Origin: Frankia sp. RB7
Lineage (GTDB): Bacteria; Pseudomonadota; Alphaproteobacteria; Rhizobiales; Xanthobacteraceae
Length of the DNA stretch: 38,587 nucleotides
NCBI GenBank assembly: GCA_030403585.1
Contig: JAUEPE010000063.1
Span: 1-38,587, forward strand
Direction: 5' to 3'
A program made the position numbers and the translations under genes. Each line of letters opens with the position of its first letter. Position 1 is the first letter of the stretch. Below the pieces are notes generated by a model that did no database searches, was not told where the DNA came from, and worked only from the letters and a program-made list of their open reading frames with translations. Shown one piece after another: positions 1 to 8,295 of this stretch.

Positions 1-278
1 TCGCCAAGCCAAGGTGCGGCTTTGCACAGCCGAGCGAGCAGCGATGGATCGGACAACCGGACAATCCCACCAGCCTCCGCCCACACACAGGTCTCGCGCA
101 GCGACATGCCAAGGCCGCCATAGGCCAGTGCCAGCCGCAACAGCGTCTCGGCGTTCTTGATTTCTCGGACCCGCCTCAAGGCTCCGCACGACCGAGCTGT
201 TGCTTCCAAGTCAAAATTAGCCGGAAGGCACGCGCTTACTTCCGGCCAATGATCCAAAATCTCAGGACGAATCTTCAT
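1..278 (-). CDS. IS4-type transposase, N-terminal part (runs off the window)
   Basis: The minus-strand frame from an ATG at 278 stays open to the window edge and gives 92 residues. It contains LPANFDLEATARSCGALRR, then LLRLALAYGG, MSLRETCVWAEAGG and LSDPSLLARLCKAAPWL. This is the pattern of the N-terminal domain of IS4-type DDE transposases (LPADLDLEAxARxxGALRR...LLRLALAYG...SLRETAAWA). The DDE catalytic core would lie beyond position 1 and cannot be judged, so the gene may be complete or a remnant. An in-frame stop lies just upstream of the ATG, so this start is forced unless an alternative codon is used. I saw no terminal inverted repeat downstream of 278. Family assignment is from motif recall. 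Confidence 0.75.
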   Translation of the reverse strand, partial: MKIRPEILDHWPEVSACLPANFDLEATARSCGALRRVREIKNAETLLRLALAYGGLGMSLRETCVWAEAGGIVRLSDPSLLARLCKAAPWLG

Positions 279-459
279 CCCAAGCTTGAATCATATCGAG
301 ATTCCTGGTGTCCAGAGCTTAAACTAGCGCCTATGAGGGCTGGGGTGGGGGTGTCTCCGCGTCGGGATTGCCGGGGATTTTGGAGGACGTCCCCTGCGTG
401 GCGAGAGCCCTCACCCGCCGCGCGCGGGACGATGCTTCGCATCGCGCGGGGCGCGTCGG

Positions 460-485
460 CCTCTCCCGCAAGCAAGCGGGAGAGG
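460..485. repeat. Perfect 10-bp inverted repeat in GC-rich intergenic DNA
   Basis: CCTCTCCCGC (460-469) and GCGGGAGAGG (476-485) pair around a 6-base loop. A second small hairpin, CGATGC-TTC-GCATCG, lies just before it at about 430-444. The gap 279-563 otherwise holds no gene I can support. The same CTCTCCC/GGGAGAG core recurs at 32965-32987, so this is a dispersed palindromic repeat, possibly working as a transcript end. Confidence 0.6.
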
Positions 486-563
486 CGGAGCAAGCCCGCG
501 GACCATCCTCGTGAAATCCATATGCGATTGCCCTGCGAAGCGGTGGGACGGCATCGGTCAATT

Positions 564-1025
564 CTACTGGTTGCCTCCGAGCACACGCCCCAGCCGTTCG
601 AGTTCAAGTGTTACGCAAAATAGCGCGAACAGCGATGCCACGAGTTGCAGCCCGCGACGGAACATGAGCCAAAGATCGGCGCCTTGATGGATCTCAGGCA
701 AATGCCTGAAGAACACGACACCGAACAGTGAGCCACCGAAAATAAAGGCAAGACGGCCCAGAAACAGAAACAGGTGACTTAGGACCGGATTCGAGCGCTG
801 AGGAGGAAGCGGAACGCATTGCAAGCGATACCAATAGGCGGCCTGCATCGCGATGATCATGACGACCGCGGCAAAATTGCCCGACCTTTCGAACGGCAGC
901 TGCTCACCGGGATAGGTCATCAAGTGCCTGAATTCGGGCAGACCATCCAGGATTATAAAGAGCGCTCCTGTCAGTTGAACCAAGAGAAGAACCAGATAGA
1001 CGGCTCTCGATTTCAAGTTCGTCAT
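564..1025 (-). CDS. Small integral membrane protein of unknown function
   Basis: This 153-residue frame has four hydrophobic stretches. They are near the N-terminus (VYLVLLLVQLTGALFIILDG), around FAAVVMIIAMQAAYW, around LFLFLGRLAFIFGGSLFGVVFF, and near the C-terminus (LQLVASLFALFCVTLEL). It looks like a four-helix inner-membrane protein, and I recognise no family. I chose the ATG at 1025 because GGGA lies about 8 bases upstream; an ATG at 1034 is an alternative. It stands alone between the transposase fragment and the 29-codon frame, and I see no operon partner. The even spread of hydrophobic segments argues that it is a real gene rather than a chance frame. Confidence 0.6.
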   Translation of the reverse strand: MTNLKSRAVYLVLLLVQLTGALFIILDGLPEFRHLMTYPGEQLPFERSGNFAAVVMIIAMQAAYWYRLQCVPLPPQRSNPVLSHLFLFLGRLAFIFGGSLFGVVFFRHLPEIHQGADLWLMFRRGLQLVASLFALFCVTLELERLGRVLGGNQ

Positions 1026-1308
1026 GCCGAACATCCCATAGCGAACGTCAGCGCGCAATTTTGCCGAATTCCGTTAATCGTTGCAGCCGAGCTGGCACAA
1101 ACTGCATAACCACTTTGGGGCGCAGCCAGTTACGATTACCGATGTGGCGGGAAGTGGTATTTCGTATCGCAGTCATTGTGGTTGGCATGTTGCCGGTCGC
1201 GCTGCTCACTTTCGCACTCTTTAAGATGTGATCCGCAACATTCATTGATCCAGCGCAACGCGCACGGCGGCGGCCGAGCGCCTCTCTCTTGTTCTAGGGA
1301 GGCGCGTC

Positions 1309-1398
1309 ATGACCCGTCGTCAGCTCTGGATTTACCAATCACTGGTCTGGGCGTCAGCCGCGCTTGGCGTTGCGGTGCTCGCATCCATGATGTGGTGA
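1309..1398 (+). CDS. Possible 29-residue single-span membrane peptide
   Basis: ATG at 1309 opens a 29-codon frame that starts MTRRQLWIYQSLVWASAALG and ends SMMW. A positively charged N-terminus is followed by one hydrophobic stretch, as in small type II membrane peptides. A strong Shine-Dalgarno (AGGGAGG, 1297-1303) sits 5 bases upstream, the main reason for listing it. No family is recognised. It faces the convergent GlcG-like gene, and nothing else is seen in 1026-1308. It could be chance; conservation in relatives would settle it. Confidence 0.4.
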   Translation: MTRRQLWIYQSLVWASAALGVAVLASMMW

Positions 1399-1484
1399 CG
1401 CGGCGACGCGATTTGGGGATCATGGCAGCCCGAGTTTCCGGAACCAAAATCGAGGGGTCCGCGCCTGATTTGCGTCCGCGGGCC

Positions 1485-1976
1485 TCAGATCCTCGCCTGA
1501 GGCGTCGTCCCCCTGATGATCCCGGTATCTTCCGCGCCCATCGGCTTGAAATCGACGCACATGTCGGCTCCCGGGATCGCGGCCGCACCGGCCCGGGCGA
1601 CAGCGAGATCCTGCGTGCCGGACCCGGAGCCCGCCGCCACGGCGCCGAGGATGAAGCCATCGACGCGGATCGGCAGACCACCGACCAGATTGGTCCAGCG
1701 GTTTTCATGCGCGAGGGTGACCTGGATTTCCACGTCCGCGTGAGCGCCGCCGGTCGGCGTATCAGACAGCGCCGACGTCCGTGCCTTGTTGATGGACGAG
1801 GTCACGCTTAGTCCCTTCGAGCCGTCCATGCGCCCGAACGCCAGCAGATTGCCGCCGGTATCGACCACGGCGATGCACATCGGCTGTCCAATGCGGGTCG
1901 CCTCGGCGATGGCCGCGTCGAGCACCTTGAGCGCGCCTTCGAGCGTCAGCGTCCGTGCTTCCTTGATGTCGGTCAT
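1485..1976 (-). CDS. GlcG/HbpS-like (DUF336) protein
   Basis: This 163-residue protein has the layout of the GlcG/HbpS family. It begins LTLEGALKVLDAAIAEATRIG, then QPMCIAVVDTGGNLLAFGRMDG, the SINKARTSA segment, an LVGGLPIRVDGFILGAVAAGSG core and a final conserved D-L-A-x-A-R-A-G-A. Members include heme-binding HbpS and GlcG of glycolate loci; many are accessory proteins of catabolic operons with no settled reaction. It is the last gene of the amide operon. Its ATG overlaps the stop of the preceding amidase by 4 bases (1973-1976), which indicates translational coupling. A part in catabolism of the imported amide, or in cofactor handling, is inference. Confidence 0.85.
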   Translation of the reverse strand: MTDIKEARTLTLEGALKVLDAAIAEATRIGQPMCIAVVDTGGNLLAFGRMDGSKGLSVTSSINKARTSALSDTPTGGAHADVEIQVTLAHENRWTNLVGGLPIRVDGFILGAVAAGSGSGTQDLAVARAGAAAIPGADMCVDFKPMGAEDTGIIRGTTPQARI

Positions 1977-3187
1977 GCCAGCTCCTCGAACTGTCCAATC
2001 GAGAATTCCCGCGCCAGGGTGCGCGCTGCTGCGACCAGCGCCGCATCGCCGCCGCGCCAGCCGATGAGGGACAGCCCGACCGGAATGGAGCCGGATGTCG
2101 CGACGGGCAGGCTGACCTGCGGAAGTCCCGTCAGGCCCGCGATACCGGTCAGGTCGACAATCCGGTGCACCGCCGCGCGCATGTCCGACAGGCGCGCGGC
2201 GCGGCTAATCGGCAGAATGGGCGATGTCGGCAGGCACAGCATACGCCGTCCGTCGAGCAGTTCGTCAAGGCGCTTCGATGCGCCTTCGCGGAAGGTAGTG
2301 GCGGACGCGAGCTCGCTCGATGCAATGCGGCCGTCGTCGGCAAACGCGCCGGCCACCTCCGACGAGAAGCGCGGGTTCACGCGATCGATCCAATCCCGAA
2401 ACGTGTCGTGGAATTCGCATCTCTGGAGGATGCGCTGGTGGCGCGCCCAGTCGGGAAGCTCGCCTTCGGCCAATGGCGACACGGTGATCGCCATCGCATC
2501 GCGCAGCCGATCGACAACCGGCCGCAAGGCGCGCCTGACCGGCTCGTCGGCGAGAGCAAAACAGTCAGCCGCAATGATGATCTCGGCTGGCAGGGCATCG
2601 CGAATCTGTTCTCCGAGCAGCACCGCGCCAACCCGGCCGAATGTCAGCGCATCGCGGGTGAAATAGCCGACGGTGTCGAATGATGGCGCCTGGGTCATCA
2701 AACCGGCGACGGAAATACGGCCATGGGTAGGACGCAGGCCACAAATTCCGCAGAAGCTCGCAGGTGTACGCACCGAGCCGCCGGAGTCGGTTCCCAGCGC
2801 AATATCGACCAGGCCGCCGGCAACGGCAGACGCGGAGCCGCTCGACGAGCCGCCCGGTACACGGTCCGGCGCGCGCGGGTTCAGCGGGGTGCCGTAAAAT
2901 TTGTTGATGCCAAGCAGCCCGAGCGAGATCTCGTCGGTGATGGTCTTGCCCGTCAGCGCGGCGCCGGCGCCCAGCAGAGTGTCGACGGCCCAGGCGTCGG
3001 CCTTTGCCGCCTCGTGGGTGGCGGCCCAGTCGGGATTGCCGCAGCCGGTCACGCCGCCTGCAACATCGAACAGGTCCTTGACCGCGAAGCTCAGGCCCGA
3101 GAGCGGACCCGAGCTGTGCGGCGCACGTTGGATGATGGGGCCTGGAACGAAAGCGCCGAGCGTGTCCTGCACAGTGTTTTCTTGCAC
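1973..3187 (-). CDS. Amidase-signature hydrolase, AMI1-like
   Basis: This 404-residue amidase-signature enzyme hydrolyses a carboxamide to acid and ammonia. The Ser-cisSer-Lys triad is visible as K37 (FAVKD), S114 (PGGSSSGSA) and S138 (GTDSGGSVR), with the family's 24-residue spacing between the serines. The segments FAVKDLFDVAGGVTGCGNPDW and TPLNPRAPDRVPGGSSSGSA resemble plant AMI1, the indole-3-acetamide hydrolase of auxin synthesis, more than GatA. Substrate is inference: a small aryl- or alkyl-acetamide is possible. It lies 54 bases after the binding-protein gene and overlaps the GlcG-like gene by 4 bases. There is no signal peptide, so it acts in the cytoplasm on imported substrate. Confidence 0.88.
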   Translation of the reverse strand: MQENTVQDTLGAFVPGPIIQRAPHSSGPLSGLSFAVKDLFDVAGGVTGCGNPDWAATHEAAKADAWAVDTLLGAGAALTGKTITDEISLGLLGINKFYGTPLNPRAPDRVPGGSSSGSASAVAGGLVDIALGTDSGGSVRTPASFCGICGLRPTHGRISVAGLMTQAPSFDTVGYFTRDALTFGRVGAVLLGEQIRDALPAEIIIAADCFALADEPVRRALRPVVDRLRDAMAITVSPLAEGELPDWARHQRILQRCEFHDTFRDWIDRVNPRFSSEVAGAFADDGRIASSELASATTFREGASKRLDELLDGRRMLCLPTSPILPISRAARLSDMRAAVHRIVDLTGIAGLTGLPQVSLPVATSGSIPVGLSLIGWRGGDAALVAAARTLAREFSIGQFEELA

Positions 3188-3241
3188 GGTGTTTTCCCGA
3201 TCAACGGCAAGCGCGCCCGATCGAGCGCGCTTGCCGTCCTG

Positions 3242-4855
3242 TCATTCCTTGTAGAGCTTGCGGAAATCCGGATGGGTGTGAAACCAGTACTCAAAGCCCT
3301 TGACGTTCTTCTGTACCGCATAGTCGGCAAAGCGGGTGTAGAGCGGGATGCGAGGCAGGTCGGTCATGACGATCTCGACCATCTTGTTCAGGCTGGTCTT
3401 GTAGATCTCGGGATCGCGGGTGAAGCGCGCCTGGTCGATCACCTTGTCGAGGTCGGGATTGACATAGTTGGCGGTGTTGAACACGGAGTTGTTGCCGCCG
3501 TGGAAGGTCCAGAAGAAGAAATAGTCGGGGTAATCGAGCCAACCATAGAACTCGGCGATGACCATCGGCATCGTCTTGCTGGCCATCTGGGCAAACCAGT
3601 TCGAGCCCGGAACCTTCTCGATCGTGAGTTCGACGCCGATCGTCTTCAGCGCCTCCTGGATCAGGATGGCAGTCGGTTCGCGCACGGTGGATTCGCTGAG
3701 ATCGATCGACAGCGTGGTCTTGAAGCCGTTGGGGAAGCCGGCCTCGGTCAGCAACTGCTTGGCCTTCGCGAGATCCTGGCCATGCTTGATCGGAACCGGC
3801 CACGTCGCGTCGGGATAGGGTTTTGCGGGGTCGCCATCGAACATCGGCTTGGCGCGGTTATAGAGCGCGGAGCTGACGATCTCCTTGTAGGGGATGGCGT
3901 AGGAGATCGCTTCGCGCACCTTGGGATTGTCGAACGGTGCGATCTTCACATTCATGTCGACGAACACGAGGTCGTTCTGCACCGGCACGCCGATGATCGT
4001 CACCTTCCCCTGCTCCGCCAGTTCGGCGTAGTCCTTCGGCGGCAGGCCGACCGACATGTCGACGTCGCCCTTCTCCAGCAGCGCACGGCGCGTACCGGCC
4101 GAGGCGATCTGCCGATAGACGACGCGCTTGAGTTGGGGCAGCGGGCCCGACTTCCAAGCGTCGAACCTGGTGAAGACAGTCTGCTGGCCGGGCGACCAGG
4201 ATTCCACCTTGTAGGCGCCGCCACCGCAATCGTTGCGTGATACCCACTCGAACGCCCACGGGTCCTTCTCGGTCGCGTGCTTCTTGGCCAGCTCGGAATT
4301 GACGATGACGGGCACCGGCACGACGAGGTCGGGCATCGTTAGCTTGTTGAACTGCTCGAAGGTCGCCTTGAAGGTGTGGTCGTCGACCGCCGTGAACTGT
4401 TCAGGCTTGACCAGGGATCCCGCCGCCATTTGCACCGCCGGAAAGCCGCCGGCGGCGATGGCGCGATCGAACGACCATTTGACGTCCTTGGCGGTGACCG
4501 GGCTGCCATCGTGGAACGTCGCGTCCTTGCGCAGATGGAAAATGTAGGTCTTGCCGTCCTCGCTGGCTTCCCAGCTCTCGGCAAGCTCCGGCGTCATCAC
4601 CTTGGCGTCGTAGGACACCGTGCCGTCGGCCAGCTTTTTCTCGCCGTGGCTGACGAGCCGGTCGTAGGCCTGCCACACCACCATGCGGCTGTGATCGTTG
4701 GCGGTCGGCACCATCGTGTCGAGACCGTTGGGGCCCATTTCGGACACGATCACCATCGTGTCCTTGGCAATTTCGGCCGCATGCGCGGAAGCGCCGGGCC
4801 AGACAACGGACGCTGTGAGCAGCGCCGCTGTAGCGAGACTACGATCGAGCTTCAT
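3242..4855 (-). CDS. ABC transporter periplasmic binding protein, family 5 (peptide/amide)
   Basis: This 537-residue extracytoplasmic binding protein is of the DppA/OppA/NikA class (SBP_bac_5). A signal peptide spans about residues 1-26 (MKLDRSLATAALLTASVVW..., cleavage after AHA). Family markers follow: SWEASEDGKTYIFHLRKDATFHDGSPVTAKDVKWSF, then the VREAISYAI and AKQLLTEAGFPNGF segments. The start at 4855 was chosen because AGAAAGG sits at suitable spacing; an ATG at 4864 directly abuts it. A longer upstream frame is antisense-like extension into the amidase. Its gene lies inside the amide operon, downstream of the transport genes, and it presumably delivers ligand to the 8295-10163 permeases. 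Ligand is unknown; two co-transcribed amidases suggest an amide or N-acyl compound. Confidence 0.93.
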   Translation of the reverse strand: MKLDRSLATAALLTASVVWPGASAHAAEIAKDTMVIVSEMGPNGLDTMVPTANDHSRMVVWQAYDRLVSHGEKKLADGTVSYDAKVMTPELAESWEASEDGKTYIFHLRKDATFHDGSPVTAKDVKWSFDRAIAAGGFPAVQMAAGSLVKPEQFTAVDDHTFKATFEQFNKLTMPDLVVPVPVIVNSELAKKHATEKDPWAFEWVSRNDCGGGAYKVESWSPGQQTVFTRFDAWKSGPLPQLKRVVYRQIASAGTRRALLEKGDVDMSVGLPPKDYAELAEQGKVTIIGVPVQNDLVFVDMNVKIAPFDNPKVREAISYAIPYKEIVSSALYNRAKPMFDGDPAKPYPDATWPVPIKHGQDLAKAKQLLTEAGFPNGFKTTLSIDLSESTVREPTAILIQEALKTIGVELTIEKVPGSNWFAQMASKTMPMVIAEFYGWLDYPDYFFFWTFHGGNNSVFNTANYVNPDLDKVIDQARFTRDPEIYKTSLNKMVEIVMTDLPRIPLYTRFADYAVQKNVKGFEYWFHTHPDFRKLYKE

Positions 4856-4899
4856 GTCGTGCATCCTTTCTGGAGTTCGGTTGAAAAGTCGAGGCAGTG

Positions 4900-6354
4900 T
4901 CAGAGGCCGAGGTCGCCCAACAGTTTCGGCCAATTGTGAGCCCACGGGCGCGCTTGTTCGAAGGCGCCGGAGGCGGCGAGCACGGTACGGTCCGCCAGAT
5001 GGCGGCCGATGATCTGCATGCCGACCGGCAGGCCGGTCCTGGTGAAGCCGGCGGGAATGGTCGCGGCCGGCTGGCCGGTCAAATTGCAGATGAAGGTGAA
5101 GCAGAGCCAGTCGCCGGTCGTGACCATCTTCTCTTCGATGATCTCGGGCCCCTGCATGTAGAGCGGGAAGGCCGGCACCGCGAGCGTCGGCGTGATCAGG
5201 AGGTCGTAGTTGGCCATGAACCGCCACATGCGGTTGCAGACCATCTGCCGGATCATCTTGGCATCGGTGAATTCTTCCGCCGTCCATTGCCGCTGCAACA
5301 GGCCGACGAGGTGCGGCGACATTTCCTTTTCATGCCCCTTCATCATGCGGCGCATGCCGGTGAGGTCGGTGTCGCCGGCGACGATGGTCCAGAAATGCGG
5401 GAACGGATCTTCCCATCCCGGATGGGCGCGCTCGACCGTGCAGCCGAGATCGGTCTCGAACACGCGCACCGCTTCGGACACGACGCGGCGGACTTCGGGG
5501 TCGACAGGCGCATAGCCCCAGTCCTCGCTATAGGCGATGCGAAGGCCCTTGATGCTCTCCTTCACGGCGCCGACATAGTCGAAGTCGGCGGCGGGAATCG
5601 AATAGCGATCGCGCGGATCGGGTCCGGTGATGGCCTTCAGCATCAGCGCCGAGTCGGTCACGGTGCGGCTCATCGGGCCGACGTGCTCGAGCGATTCCCA
5701 GCTCGAGACGCCGGGATAGCGTTCATCGCGGCAACCCGGGTAGAGCGGCACCCGGCCCATCGAAGCCTTGATTCCGTAGAGCCCGCAAAGCGCGGAGGGA
5801 ATGCGGATCGATCCGCCGCCATCGGAGCCGATTGCGAAAGGCGCGACGCCGGCCGCGACCGAAGCACCGGAGCCGGCGCTCGATCCGCCGGATGTCATGT
5901 CGAGATTCCAGGGATTGCGCGTCGCCGGAAAAACCGGGTTGTGGCCGACGCCGCTGTAGCCGAATTCCGGCACGTTGGTCTTGCCGATGATGACTGCGCC
6001 GGCGTCCTTCAACCGTTCGACCACAATGTCGTCCTCATCCGGCACGAAGTCCCGGTAGAGCGGCGAACCCATCACCGTCAGGATGTCCTTGGTGGCGACG
6101 AGATCCTTGATTCCGATCGGCACGCCGGCCAGCAGGCCGGGATCCTTGCCGGCCGCGATCTTGGCGTCGACCGCGGCGGCAGCAGTTCGCGCTACGTCGG
6201 GCGTCGGCGTACAGAAGGCATGGATGTGCGGCTCGAGTTTCTCCATGCGGCGCAGAACGGCCTCGGTGACCTCGGCGGCGGAAAGCTCCTTGTTCTTGAC
6301 CTTCGCCGCGACAGTTGCGGCGTCCATGCGGCAGATCTCGTTGTCAGCGCTCAT
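4900..6354 (-). CDS. Amidase-signature hydrolase, GatA-like
   Basis: This 484-residue amidase has the triad K83 (IGIKD), S158 (SGGSSAGSG) and S182 (GSDGGGSIR), with 24 residues between the serines. The N-terminal helical part (LSAAEVTEAVLRRMEKLEPHI) is typical of GatA-like amidases. It belongs to a different subgroup from the AMI1-like enzyme in the same operon, being 80 residues longer with a unique insert (YPGCRDERYPG) in the middle. The ATG at 6354 is preceded by GGAGG. It overlaps the 3' end of the upstream ATPase gene by 11 bases and is followed after 44 bases by the binding-protein gene. Likely cytoplasmic, acting on imported amide; the substrate is not evident. Confidence 0.9.
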   Translation of the reverse strand: MSADNEICRMDAATVAAKVKNKELSAAEVTEAVLRRMEKLEPHIHAFCTPTPDVARTAAAAVDAKIAAGKDPGLLAGVPIGIKDLVATKDILTVMGSPLYRDFVPDEDDIVVERLKDAGAVIIGKTNVPEFGYSGVGHNPVFPATRNPWNLDMTSGGSSAGSGASVAAGVAPFAIGSDGGGSIRIPSALCGLYGIKASMGRVPLYPGCRDERYPGVSSWESLEHVGPMSRTVTDSALMLKAITGPDPRDRYSIPAADFDYVGAVKESIKGLRIAYSEDWGYAPVDPEVRRVVSEAVRVFETDLGCTVERAHPGWEDPFPHFWTIVAGDTDLTGMRRMMKGHEKEMSPHLVGLLQRQWTAEEFTDAKMIRQMVCNRMWRFMANYDLLITPTLAVPAFPLYMQGPEIIEEKMVTTGDWLCFTFICNLTGQPAATIPAGFTRTGLPVGMQIIGRHLADRTVLAASGAFEQARPWAHNWPKLLGDLGL

Positions 6355-7336
6355 CGGTTCCTCCATCGGGTGAAAGAGCGAAGTGGCAGGCGGCGAAATG
6401 GTTCGGGCCGACCGCGCGAAGCGGCGGCATGGCCTTGGTGCAGATGTCGGCCCCCTTGGGACAGCGGCCGTAGAAGCGGCAGACGTTGGGGTCCGGATCG
6501 ATCGGGCTGGTCGGACTGCCGTCGAGTCGGGGCCGCGCTTCACCGCGCCGCGCCGGATCCGGGATCGCGGCGACCAGCGCCTGCGCATAGGGATGACGAG
6601 GCGCGGTGAACAGCGTCTCCGCCGGCGCAATCTCGACGATCTTGCCGAGATACATCACGACCACGCGCGAACACAGAAGCCGCACCACGTTGAGATCGTG
6701 CGACACGAACAAATAGCTCATCGCCAGCCGCGCGCGCAGGTCGGCGAGCAACCGCAGGATCACGGCCTGCACCGACACGTCGAGCGCCGAGGTCGGCTCG
6801 TCGAGGATCAGCAGCGACGGCTCGACCGCAACGGCGCGCGCGATGCCCACGCGCGCGCGTTGGCCGCCCGACAATTGATGCGGGTAGCGCTGCAACAGTT
6901 CTTCCGGCAGTCCAACCAGCGCAGCGGTGGCGCGCACGCGCCTGTCCAGCTCGGCACCGTTGTTGATGCCGAGGAGCCGCTTCAACGGATCGGCGATCGC
7001 CTGGAAAGCACGGAACGAGGGATTGAGGCTTTCGGTCGCGTCCTGGAACACCACCTGAATGCGCCGCCGGCTTGCCGAGGACGCGAACTTCGCCTGCGCA
7101 ATCGCGGTGAGATCCTCTCCGCCGAGCAGGATCTGGCCCGCCGTGGGATCGATCAGCCGGCCAAGCAGACGCACCATGGTGGATTTGCCGCAGCCGGATT
7201 CGCCGACCAGGCCGACGCTTTCTCCGGTACCGATCGTCAGATCGACATCGTCGACCGCGTGGAGCCTGGCGCCGCGCGCCGCCCGCTTGATCGGGTATGA
7301 TTTGGACAGCGATCTGACTTCGAGCAGCGGCGTCAT
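6344..7336 (-). CDS. Oligopeptide-type ABC transporter ATPase (DppF/OppF-like)
   Basis: This 330-residue cytoplasmic ATPase energises uptake. It has Walker A GESGCGKS at 45-52, signature LSGGQRARV, Walker B LLILDEP, the H-loop in VSHDLN, and the C-terminal oligopeptide/dipeptide extension with a cysteine-containing segment (CRFYGRCPKGADIC). It is the second ATPase of the pair, and its first codons overlap the end of the preceding ATPase gene (7333-7336). It follows the usual B-C-D-F order of Dpp/Opp systems. The ATPase is complete with no missing motif. As in other systems it should form a heterodimer with the product of 7333-8295. Confidence 0.94.
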   Translation of the reverse strand: MTPLLEVRSLSKSYPIKRAARGARLHAVDDVDLTIGTGESVGLVGESGCGKSTMVRLLGRLIDPTAGQILLGGEDLTAIAQAKFASSASRRRIQVVFQDATESLNPSFRAFQAIADPLKRLLGINNGAELDRRVRATAALVGLPEELLQRYPHQLSGGQRARVGIARAVAVEPSLLILDEPTSALDVSVQAVILRLLADLRARLAMSYLFVSHDLNVVRLLCSRVVVMYLGKIVEIAPAETLFTAPRHPYAQALVAAIPDPARRGEARPRLDGSPTSPIDPDPNVCRFYGRCPKGADICTKAMPPLRAVGPNHFAACHFALSPDGGTDER

Positions 7337-8295
7337 GACAGGGGAAACCGGCAGCGCACGACATGGGCGGGCGACAATTCGGTCCAGGGCAGCGCCGCCT
7401 CGTCGCAGATCGGCTGCCGCCGCTCACAGCGTCCGCTGAAGCGGCACGGTGGCAAGGCGCCGCGCAGATCGGGCAGATGGCCGGGAATGGAATTGAGGTC
7501 GTCGAGACGCGATTCCGGAACGGGCGTGGCGGCGAGCAACTGGCGCGTATACGGATGCGCCGGACGTTCCAGCAGCGCTTCAGTCGACGCGATCTCGACG
7601 ATGTGCCCGGCATGCATGACGGCGATCCGGTCGCAATATTCGCCGGCGAGCCCGAGATCGTGGGTGATCAGCAGAGTCGACATCCGCGTCGAACGGCTCA
7701 TGTCCCTGATCAGGTCCATGATCACCGCCTGGGTCGTCACATCGAGCCCGGTCGTGGGTTCGTCCGCGATCAGGACCGACGGCGTGCAGGCCAGCGCCAT
7801 GGCGATCATCACGCGCTGGCACATACCGCCCGAGAGCTCGAACGGATAGGCTTCCGCACGGCGTTCGGGATCGGGAATGCGGACCCGCGCCAGTGCGGCA
7901 ATCGCCGCTTTCCTGAGATCGCGGCTCGGCAGCCCGGCATGCTCCTGCAGCACGTCCTCGATCTGCTTGCCGACCTTGCGGATCGGATTGAGCGCGGTGC
8001 GGGGGCTCTGGAAGATCATCGCCATCTCGCGCCCGCGCAGTTCGCGCATCGCTTCCGGCCGCGCCGCCAGCAGATCGATGCCGCCCATCGTGATGTTGCC
8101 TTTGGTGATCTGTGCGGCTTCGTCGTTGAGGCCCATGACGGTGTAGGCCGTGACGGACTTCCCTGATCCGCTTTCACCGACCACGCCGACGATCTCGCCG
8201 CGGCTGACCGACAAGCTCACGCTGTCCAGCGCCCGCACCACGCCGTGACGGGTGCGAAACTCCACTGACAGATTGTCGATATCGAGCTGCGCCAT
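7333..8295 (-). CDS. Oligopeptide-type ABC transporter ATPase (DppD/OppD-like)
   Basis: This 320-residue ATPase has Walker A GESGSGKS at 40-47, Walker B LIADEP, the H-loop in LLITHDLG, and the oligopeptide C-terminal extension (FSGRCERRQPIC). The signature reads LSGGMCQRV, with Met-Cys where LSGGQQQRV-like sequences are common; this is frequent in DppD-type subunits. The true start is the ATG at 8295, which overlaps the stop of the permease gene in a TAATG arrangement, so a much longer upstream frame through the permeases is not the protein. It partners the ATPase at 6344-7336 and the permeases at 8295-10163. Confidence 0.94.
   Translation of the reverse strand: MAQLDIDNLSVEFRTRHGVVRALDSVSLSVSRGEIVGVVGESGSGKSVTAYTVMGLNDEAAQITKGNITMGGIDLLAARPEAMRELRGREMAMIFQSPRTALNPIRKVGKQIEDVLQEHAGLPSRDLRKAAIAALARVRIPDPERRAEAYPFELSGGMCQRVMIAMALACTPSVLIADEPTTGLDVTTQAVIMDLIRDMSRSTRMSTLLITHDLGLAGEYCDRIAVMHAGHIVEIASTEALLERPAHPYTRQLLAATPVPESRLDDLNSIPGHLPDLRGALPPCRFSGRCERRQPICDEAALPWTELSPAHVVRCRFPLS

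Noticed and set aside
1048..1245. 65-codon minus-strand frame upstream of the membrane protein gene
   Set aside because: No domain and no ribosome site that stands out; composition does not look like a protein of this genome.
2723..4240. 505-codon open frame on the plus strand across amidase and binding-protein genes
   Set aside because: It spans two well-supported minus-strand genes and has no recognisable domain.
4897..6609. 570-codon open frame on the plus strand opposite the GatA-like amidase
   Set aside because: It is antisense to a gene with a complete catalytic triad, and its translation is Arg/Gly/Asp/His-rich without any family motif, as expected of the opposite strand of high-GC coding DNA.
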